64,000 nt of DNA. Source: Flavobacteriales bacterium. Lineage in GTDB: Bacteria; Bacteroidota; Bacteroidia; Flavobacteriales_F; PHOS-HE28. Under the pieces are notes generated by a model that saw only the letters and a program-made list of their open reading frames with translations, searched no databases and was not told where the DNA came from. Made by a program: the position numbers and the translations under genes. Shown one piece after another: positions 24,890 to 33,292 of the stretch (the first letter of the stretch is position 1; the number at the start of each line of letters is the position of its first letter). The DNA is taken from contig JADKFY010000004.1 of assembly GCA_016717305.1 (NCBI GenBank), positions 124,001 to 188,000 on the forward strand. The letters run 5' to 3'.

Positions 24890-27187
24890 TCAATGCACAT
24901 CGATCTCGTCCAAGAACAACCACGCCGGGTTGCCCGCACCCGGAAAACCATCTGGAATGTTGCCGATATGCTTGATCGTGAAGCGGACGTATCGTGCATT
25001 TGCATCCGTGTCCGTTCCGAAAACGGTTCGGATGCCGTCCACCGTTCCATGGTCCAGAAGGGCCAACGGGGCGTCGGTCGCTCCATCTTTGCTAACCGCG
25101 ATCTCGACCAATTTCGGAAGATGTATCCAAGAATACGTGTCGTTCATTGCTCCGATACTGATGTGACTGATGGCCGTCTCACTGCCTAGGTCCACGGTCG
25201 CTGATACTCCTGATCGCCAGCCCAGCCATTCGGTGTTCACGCGATTGCCACGAGCTGAAATGCCGTCAACAAGGGTGAAGGCCCCACCGTAATTGTATTG
25301 CTCCGCTGGTGGTTCGCTTAATGTGATCGGTCGGGCGGTAGCATTCTGGAATCGGAATGACCTTGATGACCGTGGGAATGCATTCGCCCTTGTGGGATCG
25401 GCGCTGATGTAGCCTGCTGTTACCACACATGGTCCATCGATCATGAAGGGACCATCGTACTGATCCGACACTGCGCCGGCCTTCTTCATCGAGGTGCCTT
25501 CCGCTTCGGTCGGGTAGGCCTGTACGCCTTTCTGGATCTTCGTTCCAGTCAGGGAGCCTGAAAGTTCCACCATGATCTCCCCGGGCTTGGCTCCCGATCT
25601 TGGTGTAATGCTCACTTGGTACAGGCTCTTCGCGTAGTTCACATTCATCACATCCAAGCGTGTGAATTCCTGCTCCAACCGGCGCAAGAGATCAGCCTCA
25701 TCCCGCTTTTCCCTTGGAGACCACAACACTTCCGCCAATGCGGCCATGCGCGGCAAGGCCATGTACTCAACGTGGTCCGAAGTCAGGATGTATTCCGTCC
25801 AAATGTTGCCTTGTGCTCCGAGGATGTGCTTGGCTTCTTCGGCATTCAATTCCGCTGGAATAGGTTCATAGCTGTACACCTTCTGTAGCGTTGTGTAACC
25901 TCCGATCGACAAGGGTTCATTCGCAGGGTCACCTTGGTAGTGGTCAAAGTAGCAATGGCTGCCGGGGCTCATGACCGCATCGTGACCGCTTTTCGCAGCC
26001 GCCACGCCGCCTTCGGTCCCGCGCCAACTCATTACAGAAGCGTTCGGAGCAAGTCCACCTTCCAGGATCTCGTCCCAGCCGATGATGGTGCGGCCTTTGG
26101 AGTTCACGAATTTCTCTATCCGTTGGATGAAGTAGGACTGCAGTTCATGTTCGTCCTTCAAGCCTTCGGCCTTCATGCGCGCTTGGCATTTCGCACATGC
26201 CTTCCAGCTTTCCTTGGGGCATTCATCACCCCCAATGTGTATAATTGTGCTTGGGAAAAGGTCAATCACTTCCGCGAGGACGTGCTCCAAAAAGTGGATC
26301 GTCGAGTCGGTGGGACAGAAGACATCCGGGAACACTCCCCAACCTCTCTCCACCTTGTACGGCCCACCAGTGCAACCCAATTCCGGGTAGGCCGCCAATG
26401 CTGCCAATGCATGCCCCGGCATTTCGATCTCCGGCACTACATTGATGTGCCTAGCCGAAGCATAGGCCACCACCTCGCGGATCTCTTCCTGCGTATAGGA
26501 GCCACCGTAACGCACTTGGTCAAATTCGTTCATGCTGTACGGCCCCACCTGGCTGCCGCTGCGCCAGCCGCCCACCTTGGTGAGTTTAGGGTACTTCTTG
26601 ATCTCGATCCGCCAGCCCTGATCGTCGGTCAGGTGCCAATGGAAACTGTTCATCTTGTATCGTGCCAGCAGGTCGATGTACTTCTTCACGAAAGCCACGT
26701 CGAAGAAATGCCGACATACATCCAGGTGCATGCCACGCCAACCAAAACGCGGATAGTCAACGATCTTCATGTACGGGACCGACGGTTGTTCTCCGGAAGA
26801 CCCCAATAGTTGCAGGATCGTACGTGACCCTAAGAAAAGCCCTTCGGCCGTAGGGGAGGTAATGATCATACCCTCTGGAGAGACCTGTATGGTATGGTAT
26901 CCAGTTGGGACAATGGTATCTGATGCCACCGTTCGAAAGAAGATCTGTAACGGTTCGCCAGGATCGATCAACGTTGAAGGGCGAAGAGCCGACAGTTCAG
27001 GGCCAAGGACCTGGACCAATGCCATTTCATCCTTTGTGCTCCCTTTTAATTTCCAAGCACGGTCCAAGCGGCACTCGCCCGGGACCACTTCAATCTGTAC
27101 CGGTGCGGGTATGATCGATGGCCGCTCCACGGTTTGGCCATGAAGCGAGTAGGAAAGGAAGAGGAACGGGAAGAAATAGGAGCGCAT
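24890..27187 (-). CDS. beta-N-acetylhexosaminidase, GH20
   Basis: 765 residues from ATG 27187, chosen because it gives a signal peptide (MRSYFFPFLFLSYSLHGQ). Residues about 20-150 form the GH20b N-terminal domain (IIPAPVQIEVVPGECRL). The catalytic TIM barrel runs from RGMHLDVCRHFF; the acid/base pair Asp-Glu is in IIHIGGDECPKESW near residue 320, followed by the substrate loop MSWRGTEGG. The C-terminus has a beta-sandwich region (about 540-640) and an F5/8-type discoidin domain (LDEIDVH at the end). It should release terminal GlcNAc/GalNAc from chitin, peptidoglycan fragments or glycans in the periplasm or at the surface. Confidence 0.93.
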   Translation of the reverse strand: MRSYFFPFLFLSYSLHGQTVERPSIIPAPVQIEVVPGECRLDRAWKLKGSTKDEMALVQVLGPELSALRPSTLIDPGEPLQIFFRTVASDTIVPTGYHTIQVSPEGMIITSPTAEGLFLGSRTILQLLGSSGEQPSVPYMKIVDYPRFGWRGMHLDVCRHFFDVAFVKKYIDLLARYKMNSFHWHLTDDQGWRIEIKKYPKLTKVGGWRSGSQVGPYSMNEFDQVRYGGSYTQEEIREVVAYASARHINVVPEIEMPGHALAALAAYPELGCTGGPYKVERGWGVFPDVFCPTDSTIHFLEHVLAEVIDLFPSTIIHIGGDECPKESWKACAKCQARMKAEGLKDEHELQSYFIQRIEKFVNSKGRTIIGWDEILEGGLAPNASVMSWRGTEGGVAAAKSGHDAVMSPGSHCYFDHYQGDPANEPLSIGGYTTLQKVYSYEPIPAELNAEEAKHILGAQGNIWTEYILTSDHVEYMALPRMAALAEVLWSPREKRDEADLLRRLEQEFTRLDVMNVNYAKSLYQVSITPRSGAKPGEIMVELSGSLTGTKIQKGVQAYPTEAEGTSMKKAGAVSDQYDGPFMIDGPCVVTAGYISADPTRANAFPRSSRSFRFQNATARPITLSEPPAEQYNYGGAFTLVDGISARGNRVNTEWLGWRSGVSATVDLGSETAISHISIGAMNDTYSWIHLPKLVEIAVSKDGATDAPLALLDHGTVDGIRTVFGTDTDANARYVRFTIKHIGNIPDGFPGAGNPAWLFLDEIDVH

Positions 27188-27252
27188 GGTGTAAAGGTGG
27201 GCAACTTCGGGAATAGGAACGAGCCTATCTAGCGCGAGCAATTTGGTAAATG

Positions 27253-27312
27253 GTACCGGGTATTGAGTAACGAGTACGCCGAGCTCAGTACTCGGTACTC
27301 AATACCCGGTAC
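27253..27312. repeat. 25-base inverted repeat between the hexosaminidase gene and rpsP
   Basis: Arms 27253-27277 and 27288-27312 are inverted copies with one mismatch, spaced by 10 bases. Each arm starts GTACCGGGTATTGAGTA and is built from TACT/GAGTA words. It would fold to a very stable hairpin. It lies in the gap between divergent genes, so it is not a normal terminator. It is probably one member of a dispersed repeat family. Confidence 0.7.
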
Positions 27313-27344
27313 TCTGGACTTCGCTCAACCTCCTCATCTCTTCC

Positions 27345-27376
27345 TTTGCATTTCTCCCAAATAAACCCCACTTTTG
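27345..27376 (+). promoter_or_regulatory. promoter of rpsP
   Basis: TTTG (27345-27348), 20 bases, CACTTTTG (27369-27376), one mismatch from TAnnTTTG. The leader would be about 34 bases to the ATG at 27414. Confidence 0.5.
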
Positions 27377-27413
27377 CACCCCCAATTCCGGGAAAACAAA
27401 CACAGTTAGCGAC

Positions 27414-28013
27414 ATGCCAACTCGCATCCGCCTTCAGAGAAAGGGCAAAAAAGGCCGGCCATACTACCACGTTGTAGTAGCCGATTCCCGTGCACCACGC
27501 GACGGGAAATACATTGAACGGATCGGTGCCTACGATCCCAATATGAACCCCGCTTTCGTAGAAGTGAACACCGACCGGGCCATGGATTGGCTCCAGAAGG
27601 GTGCCCAGCCCAGCGATACCTGCCGTGCTATCCTTAGCTACAGCGGTGTGGTGTACAAGAACCATCTCGCCAATGGCGTGAAGAAAGGTGCTTTCGATCA
27701 AGAGGAGGCCGATCGCCGTTTCGATATCTGGAAGAACGAAAAGAACGCTAAGGTCGAAGGCAAGAAGAGCAACTTGGCCCAAAATGCCGATGCTGCCAGC
27801 AAGGACCGCCTAGATGCAGAGAAGAAGGTAGCTGCCACCATGGCCGCTGCCCACAGCGCCAAGCTCGCAGCTCTCTCTGCACCTCCAGAGAACTTGCCAA
27901 TGGACACACCTGCAGAAGTAGAAGCACCTGCAGAAACTGAAGTTCCTGTTGCCGAAGCACCTGCTGCAGAGGAACCAGCGAAGAGCGAAGGTGAGGCTCC
28001 AGCAGCCGAGTAA
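27414..28013 (+). CDS. rpsP: 30S ribosomal protein S16 with long acidic tail
   Basis: 199 residues. The first 80 or so are standard S16 (PTRIRLQRKGKKGRPYYHVV, SRAPRDGKYIERIGAYDP, DRAMDWLQKGAQPSDT). S16 is about 80-90 residues in most bacteria; here a Lys/Ala helical stretch and an Ala-Pro-Glu tail (about 150-199: APAETEVPVAEAPAAEEPAK) follow. Extended S16 is common in Bacteroidota. It is an assembly protein of the 30S body. Followed by a terminator-like hairpin and then rimM, whose product acts in 30S maturation. Confidence 0.96.
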   Translation: MPTRIRLQRKGKKGRPYYHVVVADSRAPRDGKYIERIGAYDPNMNPAFVEVNTDRAMDWLQKGAQPSDTCRAILSYSGVVYKNHLANGVKKGAFDQEEADRRFDIWKNEKNAKVEGKKSNLAQNADAASKDRLDAEKKVAATMAAAHSAKLAALSAPPENLPMDTPAEVEAPAETEVPVAEAPAAEEPAKSEGEAPAAE

Positions 28014-28030
28014 CCAACAACTCCATTTCA

Positions 28031-28069
28031 ACAGCCCGCATTCCCACCGGTATGCGGGCTGTTCTTTTT
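28031..28069 (+). terminator. terminator/attenuator between rpsP and rimM
   Basis: ACAGCCCGCAT / ATGCGGGCTGT, a perfect 11-base stem with a 10-base loop, then TCTTTTTC. It ends 17 bases before the rimM -7 box. Confidence 0.85.
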
Positions 28070-28085
28070 CAGATGGATCTAAGAG

Positions 28086-28093
28086 TACCTTCG
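28086..28093 (+). promoter_or_regulatory. -7 box of rimM
   Basis: TACCTTCG, five bases before the ATG at 28099. The T-run of the preceding terminator lies where the -33 element is expected. Confidence 0.5.
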
Positions 28094-28098
28094 CCGCA

Positions 28099-28623
28099 AT
28101 GGACTTGGAGAGCCTCCATCGGATCGGGAAATTGGGTAAACCATGGGGTCACCAAGGCGAATTGACCGTTCACTTGGAAGATTGCGACTTGGACGATCTG
28201 GTCCATGCAGGATCACTTTTTGTGGACATTGAAGGTCAAAAGGTCCCGTTCTTCTTCAGTAAATTGCACGACAAGGGCCGTGATACCTTGGTGAAGTTCG
28301 ACGATTTCGATGACCCCCAAACAGCGGCCATCCTTGTTGGGCGGGACTTGTATGCTCCTCCCGGCATGCTTTCCGATGGGAGCGACGAATCGTCGGACCC
28401 GGACGAATTCATCGGGATGATCGTGCGCGATGAAACGCATGGCGATCTTGGCGAAGTGACTGGCATCGAGGGCTCCGCGAAGAACCCTGTGCTGGTGATC
28501 CTCCATGGGGAAGAAGAGGTGATGGTGCCGTTGGTGGACGAAATGATCCTGGGCATCGATCCCGCGACGAATACGCTGTTGGTCCGCACACCTGATGGGT
28601 TGGTGGATCTCTACCGGAGCTGA
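28099..28623 (+). CDS. rimM: ribosome maturation factor RimM
   Basis: 174 residues from ATG 28099. The N-terminal domain begins HRIGKLGKPWGHQGELTVHL, the RimM hallmark G-x-x-[GK]-xx-G-x-[RK]G-E. The C-terminal PRC-barrel follows from FIGMIVRDETHGDLGEVTGI to VPLVDEMILGIDPATNTLLV. RimM assists 3'-domain assembly of the 30S subunit through S19. Genomic order rpsP-rimM is classical. A tRNA methyltransferase gene starts 12 bases later. Confidence 0.96.
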   Translation: MDLESLHRIGKLGKPWGHQGELTVHLEDCDLDDLVHAGSLFVDIEGQKVPFFFSKLHDKGRDTLVKFDDFDDPQTAAILVGRDLYAPPGMLSDGSDESSDPDEFIGMIVRDETHGDLGEVTGIEGSAKNPVLVILHGEEEVMVPLVDEMILGIDPATNTLLVRTPDGLVDLYRS

Positions 28624-28635
28624 TCACTTCTGGCA

Positions 28636-29346
28636 ATGGCCAAGACCGAGTTCAGGTTCAAGCAATTCGTTGTACAACAGGATCAATGCGCCATGAAGGT
28701 GAGCACAGATGGCGTCCTGTTCGGGTCGTGGGTGAACTACGCAGGTGCCGAACGGATACTGGACATCGGCACAGGAACCGGGGTTTTGGCCTTGATCGCC
28801 GCCCAGCGGAACAGCAGTGCGGACATTGAGGCTGTTGAATTGGATCTTGATTCTGCCAAGCAGGCATCTGAGAATTTTGTAGCAAGTTCGTGGGGCGGTA
28901 GACTCCACGCGGTACATGCCGATGTTCGCCAGTGGACCAGCGACCGACCTTACGACCTGATCATCTGTAATCCGCCTTACTACGACAGGTACCTGCCATC
29001 GCCAGATCCTCGAGTAGAACTGGCCAAACACAACAAAGGCCTGCTATTCTCCGAGTTGCTCGCGGCTGTTGAACGTTTGATCGCACCCGAGGGTCGTTTG
29101 GCTGTGATCATACCGAGCGTACGCGAAACGGAGTTCCTTCAACTCGCGAAACAGTCAGGACTGCTGCCTTCCCGCAGATGCATGGTGGCATACGTGCCAA
29201 ATAAACAGCCAAAACGGGTGCTACTGGAATTGGGCCGGAGCGGAACCAATGTGAAGGAATCCAACCTCACTGTACAAGCCACTGGGCCCTTCGACTACTC
29301 TCCGGAATACCGAGCTATGGTAAGCGACATATTACCGGGATCTTGA
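28636..29346 (+). CDS. trmN6: tRNA1(Val) (adenine37-N6)-methyltransferase
   Basis: 236 residues. The N-terminal EFRFKQFVVQQDQCAMKVSTDG motif is that of YfiC/TrmN6; SAM motif I is ILDIGTGTGVLAL (about 42-54) and the catalytic N6-adenine motif DLIICNPPYY (about 110-119). It methylates A37 of tRNA-Val in E. coli. 12 bases downstream of rimM, so the unit couples ribosome and tRNA maturation. It ends 11 bases before the convergent saccharopine dehydrogenase-like gene. Confidence 0.9.
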   Translation: MAKTEFRFKQFVVQQDQCAMKVSTDGVLFGSWVNYAGAERILDIGTGTGVLALIAAQRNSSADIEAVELDLDSAKQASENFVASSWGGRLHAVHADVRQWTSDRPYDLIICNPPYYDRYLPSPDPRVELAKHNKGLLFSELLAAVERLIAPEGRLAVIIPSVRETEFLQLAKQSGLLPSRRCMVAYVPNKQPKRVLLELGRSGTNVKESNLTVQATGPFDYSPEYRAMVSDILPGS

Positions 29347-29357
29347 ACGGATCAAGA

Positions 29358-30692
29358 TCAGATCTCCACCTCCTTGAATACTATACCGAATTCCTCCAAC
29401 TCGTCCAGGATCGGGTTGTAGATGGATGGGGTCAACGGCAACATGACTCCTCTTTCCTTGATGGTTCCGTTAAGCACCATTTTAGCGGCGATCGCTACCG
29501 GAAGCCCGACGGTCTTCGCCATCCCGGTATAACGCTGGTCTTGACCTTCAACGGCTAAACTGGCGTGGATCTCGTGCTTCTTTCCTCCCAACTCGCAGAC
29601 GAACCGATGCCACATCACGATCAGGTCCTTATCCTCTGGACCCAAAACCCATTTCCGTTCCAATAAGGACTGAAGCGTGGCGGCGGGAGAAAGGCGATCC
29701 ACACCGATCGGCTGATCATCGAACAAGCCGAGCCATTCCAGCTTTCCCATTACTTCCGTAGTAAGCAACGGCCCGATGTAGTTGGCCAGATTCGTGCGGA
29801 GGTCAGAGCTTTCACTCGGTGGAAGAAAAGCCATGAGGTAATCCGTCCAGGTGGCGGTGGGGCCGAGTTCCATCTTGTAACTGTCATCCGTGCAACCCAG
29901 TTGAACGAATACGTCCCAAGCCGCGCAATAGCCCGCCTTACGCAAGGTTCCACGCAAAAGGGTCGGGATCTTCTCCAAACCGTAGATCGCACGGTACTTC
30001 AGCGAATCGCGATTGGCATACGCATCGAAATCGCCGTAGCCCGGTACACTCACCTGTTGCGTCTGTTGGAAGAGCTTGTGATAGGGGATGTACTTCGTGC
30101 GGCCATCTCGGATGTACATGGCTGCACCGCCTTGGCCTGCCAATACCACATTACGTGGGTTCCAGCTGAATTTGTAGTTCCACGGGTTGTTGTCACTTTC
30201 CGGTGCCACAAGACCTCCGGTATGGCTTTCGAACGCGTCGATCCTTCCTCCTTGTTCACGTATGCGGTCCAAAATGCGCATTGCGCTCATGTGGTCGATA
30301 CCCGGATCAAGCCCCAATTCATTCAACGCAATGATCCCGGCTGCCTTGATCTCCGTGTCCAGTGCCCACAATTCATTGGATACATAGCTCGGTGTGATCA
30401 CGTGTTTTCGCAGGGCGATACAATCCTTCACCACATCCAAGTGCATGGTGGCGGGCAACATGCTGATCACCAGATCATGCTTTGCGATCAACGCACTCCG
30501 GTCCTTCGCATTCGAAGCGTCAAGCGCCACTCCTTTTGCTACATCGGCCCCAATGGATGCCATCTCTTCAGCATGTGCTGCATTCTGGTCGGCAATGGTG
30601 ATATGCCATTCTCCTTCCTTGGCATGCTGGATCAAATACTGGATCAAGGAAGAGGCCGAACGTCCGGCACCGATTATGAGGATCTGCTTCAT
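29358..30692 (-). CDS. saccharopine dehydrogenase-like oxidoreductase
   Basis: 444 residues from ATG 30692. N-terminal Rossmann domain with GAGRSASSLIQYL (about 7-19) and the second strand end ITIADQN; then KHDLVISMLPATMHLDVVKDCI and ALDTEIKAAGIIALNELGLD; the large C-terminal Sacchrp_dh_C domain includes DPGIDHMSAMRILDRI and ESHTGGLVAPESDNNPWNYK. This is the reductase with the reaction saccharopine/lysine or a related amino acid adduct. In this phylum the substrate is often not proven, so a lysine-pathway role is tentative. A CATCTTTG box (one mismatch) lies 24 bases upstream. Confidence 0.88.
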   Translation of the reverse strand: MKQILIIGAGRSASSLIQYLIQHAKEGEWHITIADQNAAHAEEMASIGADVAKGVALDASNAKDRSALIAKHDLVISMLPATMHLDVVKDCIALRKHVITPSYVSNELWALDTEIKAAGIIALNELGLDPGIDHMSAMRILDRIREQGGRIDAFESHTGGLVAPESDNNPWNYKFSWNPRNVVLAGQGGAAMYIRDGRTKYIPYHKLFQQTQQVSVPGYGDFDAYANRDSLKYRAIYGLEKIPTLLRGTLRKAGYCAAWDVFVQLGCTDDSYKMELGPTATWTDYLMAFLPPSESSDLRTNLANYIGPLLTTEVMGKLEWLGLFDDQPIGVDRLSPAATLQSLLERKWVLGPEDKDLIVMWHRFVCELGGKKHEIHASLAVEGQDQRYTGMAKTVGLPVAIAAKMVLNGTIKERGVMLPLTPSIYNPILDELEEFGIVFKEVEI

Positions 30693-30853
30693 GTATTCGT
30701 TTGTTCGAATGCGGCGCAAAGATGGCAAGCAGGGCTGGGATCATGATCGATCGGTTCGTGTCGTTCGGGGAATGCACAAGGCGTTCAGCTTGGAACCGGA
30801 CCTCTCTGGTGTTCGTCAATAGGTGTGCAGGTTCGCCTGTTTTGGCATAGCAC

Positions 30854-30883
30854 TTGCCTACGCGTTTTGGTCGTATAACTTCG
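30854..30883 (+). promoter_or_regulatory. promoter of the DUF4476-CsgG-LPP20 cluster
   Basis: TTG (30854-30856), exactly 19 bases, TAACTTCG (30876-30883), 13 bases before the ATG at 30897. This is the best-spaced protein-gene promoter in the window. Confidence 0.65.
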
Positions 30884-30896
30884 CAACCCCAATAAA

Positions 30897-31880
30897 ATGA
30901 ACATGCAACGCCTCTCCTCCAGTATCCTGATCACACTGCTCGCATGCAGCGCAATTGCACAAACGAACGACCTGGTGGTCTATTCCGATGATGGAACCAA
31001 GTTCACCTTGTTGGTGGATGGGGACCAGAAGAATGCAGCTCCCGACACAAGGGTAGTGGCCACAGGCATCCGTACGGCAACTCCAAGAGTGATCATCCGT
31101 TTCGAAGATGCAGGCATTACCCAGTTGAACAAAGCGATGTACTTCGAGCCCAACCTCGAATATACGGTGGTGCTCACCACCAACAAGAAAGGGGAACGGG
31201 TCTTGCGCCCCACTGGCCAAGCACCACTTGGAACAGCGGTGATCGCAACGCCAACACCACCTGCCAACTTCCAAGAAGATGCGCCTGTGGGCGTTACAAC
31301 CACCATTCCAGGCCAGACAACAACGACCACCACGGTCCAAGAAGTTGATGGGATGATCGATCCGATCGGGGTACACATGGACGTTGTGGTTCCGGGGATC
31401 AGCATGAACGTGAACATCCATGATGACCTGGGCGGGTCCACGACCACTACGACCACGACTACCACCACGACCCATTCTTCAACCAGTAACCATCCCCACC
31501 ACGACCCAGCGTTGATCATCGATAGAAGGCCCGTGGATCCCGAGCCTGAAGTGTACCACATGCCGGGCTACACCGGGAACATTGGTTGTGCTTGGCCCAT
31601 GTCCGGTGCCGAGTTCGATGATGTGAAAAAGAGCCTTGAGAGCAAAGGCTTTGAGGAAACCAAGATGACCATGGCCAAACAGGTCGGGAGCAACCGCTGC
31701 TTCACAGTGGATCAAGTGAAAGGCATTATGGGCCTGTTCAGCTTCGAGGATTCAAAACTTGATTTTGCGAAGTATGCTTACGAGCGTACGTACGACATCG
31801 ATAGTTACTACAAAGTGAATGATGCGTTCTCCTTTGAGAGCTCCATCGACGACCTGAACAACTACATCATGGCCCGCTGA
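30897..31880 (+). CDS. exported DUF4476 protein with poly-Thr linkers
   Basis: 327 residues. Signal peptide ending ACSAIAQ. Residues 22-105 are a beta-rich domain (DDGTKFTLLVDGDQKN, ARVIIRFEDAGITQL). Two low-complexity tracts follow, one of 7 and one of 11 consecutive Thr flanked by Ser, then a Pro/His stretch. The C-terminal 95 residues are DUF4476: CAWPMSGAEFDDVKKSLESK, KQVGSNRCFTVDQVKGIMGL, FSFEDSKLDFAKYAYERTYD. DUF4476 is a helical domain mostly in Bacteroidota exported proteins, of unknown role. First gene of the cluster, 59 bases before the CsgG-like gene. Confidence 0.85.
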   Translation: MNMQRLSSSILITLLACSAIAQTNDLVVYSDDGTKFTLLVDGDQKNAAPDTRVVATGIRTATPRVIIRFEDAGITQLNKAMYFEPNLEYTVVLTTNKKGERVLRPTGQAPLGTAVIATPTPPANFQEDAPVGVTTTIPGQTTTTTTVQEVDGMIDPIGVHMDVVVPGISMNVNIHDDLGGSTTTTTTTTTTTHSSTSNHPHHDPALIIDRRPVDPEPEVYHMPGYTGNIGCAWPMSGAEFDDVKKSLESKGFEETKMTMAKQVGSNRCFTVDQVKGIMGLFSFEDSKLDFAKYAYERTYDIDSYYKVNDAFSFESSIDDLNNYIMAR

Positions 31881-31939
31881 TCGTGGCTTTTGCAGCGAAC
31901 TAAGTGCAATGCGCTTCCTCCCAACCATCGACATCGACA

Positions 31940-33292
31940 ATGTTCGTCCTTATGATCGCTCTTAGCGGTTGTAGCGGATCCAAGTCGTATGCCAAGAAGG
32001 GAGAAAGACTTGATGCCGCCGGCTTGTATGCCGAAGCCGCCGACATGTACCTGCAAGCAGCCAAGCGCAACACCAAGAATGTGGATGCCAAGATCGGCTT
32101 GAAGAAGACCGGCCAGCAATTGCTGAACGATGAGTTGGGCAACTTCTTCAAACTGACCGCCGTGGGCACCAATAAGGGTGACGCTGTAGCCTCCTACCTG
32201 AAGGCCGTGGACTATGTGGAAAGAGTGCGTGCCGCTGGCGTATCCCTTGAGATCCCCGACCATTACAAGACTGATTTTGAGAAAGTGAAAGGTGAATACC
32301 TCACTGAACTCTATCTTGAAGGACAGGACCTGTTCGCAAAGGAGAATTTCGCGAGTGCTGAGAAGGTCTTCGCACGTATCGCCAAGTTGGAACCGAACTA
32401 TAAGGACGCTAGTAGCCTTCAGGATGTGGCCTACTTGGAGCCGCTCTACCGGCAAGGGAGCATTGATATGGGCGCTGGTAAGTATCGCCAAGCGTATGCC
32501 AACCTAACCAAAGTGGTGAGCAAGAACAGCGCTTACAAGGATGCATCCGCATTGCGGGACAGGTGTGTTACACTCGGTAGATTCGTGGTTGCGGTGCTGC
32601 CTTTCACTGAAAGTGGGAAGGGTACTGTAGCTGCCAAAATGCAAGCACATGCCATGACTGCACTAACGGAAACCAACGATCCGTTCCTTAAAGTTGTCGA
32701 CCGCGAAAATTTGGAGCGCATCTTGGAGGAACAACGGCTCGGTCTAACTGGAATAGTGGACGAATCCACAGCAGTACGTGTCGGTAATTTGATCGGTGCG
32801 CAAGCCGTGCTCATGGGTACTGTGGTGGAATACCGTGAAGTACCGGGGAAAACAAAACAAAGTACCAAAGAAGGATTTGAAGCCTACAAGGTTGCCACGG
32901 TCAGCAAGGAAACCGGCCAGAAAAGTTTTGTTACACGTTACAAGCCCGTGAACTACACGGAGTATTTGCAGGAGAACAAAGTGGTTCTGTCCTTCAGCTA
33001 CCGGCTCGTCTCCTTGGAAACCGGTGAAATACTGGTAAGCAAGGTGGTGGAGAAAGAAGCGGCCGATCAGATCTACTATGCCTCCTACTCAGGTGATGGG
33101 AATTCACTCTATCCCAAGGCGCAGAACGGTACCACGGACATCAGTTCGAGCTGTCGCGACCAATTGAGGGCATTGCTGGGTGCCCCTCGCGCTGTAAAAC
33201 CTTTGGCAACTCTGGCCAACGAGGTGGTGATCAAGACCACGTCGGATCTGGCCAACACCATTCAGCAGGACCTTGCCGGCAAATTGCCATGA
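31940..33292 (+). CDS. lipoprotein with TPR region and CsgG/LpoB-like domain
   Basis: 450 residues from ATG 31940 (a GTG at 31904 is also in frame). Lipobox IALSGC; the preceding signal is very short and lacks the usual basic residues, see findings. Residues about 15-215 are TPR-like (AGLYAEAADMYLQAAKRN, LFAKENFASAEKVFARI). From about 217 the CsgG-type domain: RFVVAVLPFTESGKG, FLKVVDRENLERILEEQRLG, IGAQAVLMGTVVEYREV. CsgG forms curli pores, LpoB activates PBP1b; this fold in TPR context is neither for certain. Its TGA overlaps the next ATG (ATGA), so expression with the LPP20 gene is coupled. Confidence 0.85.
   Translation: MFVLMIALSGCSGSKSYAKKGERLDAAGLYAEAADMYLQAAKRNTKNVDAKIGLKKTGQQLLNDELGNFFKLTAVGTNKGDAVASYLKAVDYVERVRAAGVSLEIPDHYKTDFEKVKGEYLTELYLEGQDLFAKENFASAEKVFARIAKLEPNYKDASSLQDVAYLEPLYRQGSIDMGAGKYRQAYANLTKVVSKNSAYKDASALRDRCVTLGRFVVAVLPFTESGKGTVAAKMQAHAMTALTETNDPFLKVVDRENLERILEEQRLGLTGIVDESTAVRVGNLIGAQAVLMGTVVEYREVPGKTKQSTKEGFEAYKVATVSKETGQKSFVTRYKPVNYTEYLQENKVVLSFSYRLVSLETGEILVSKVVEKEAADQIYYASYSGDGNSLYPKAQNGTTDISSSCRDQLRALLGAPRAVKPLATLANEVVIKTTSDLANTIQQDLAGKLP

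Noticed and set aside
31430..31475. ACN-rich tract as a CRISPR or tandem DNA repeat
   Set aside because: It encodes a Thr run inside an intact gene, with varied third bases and no unit-spacer structure.
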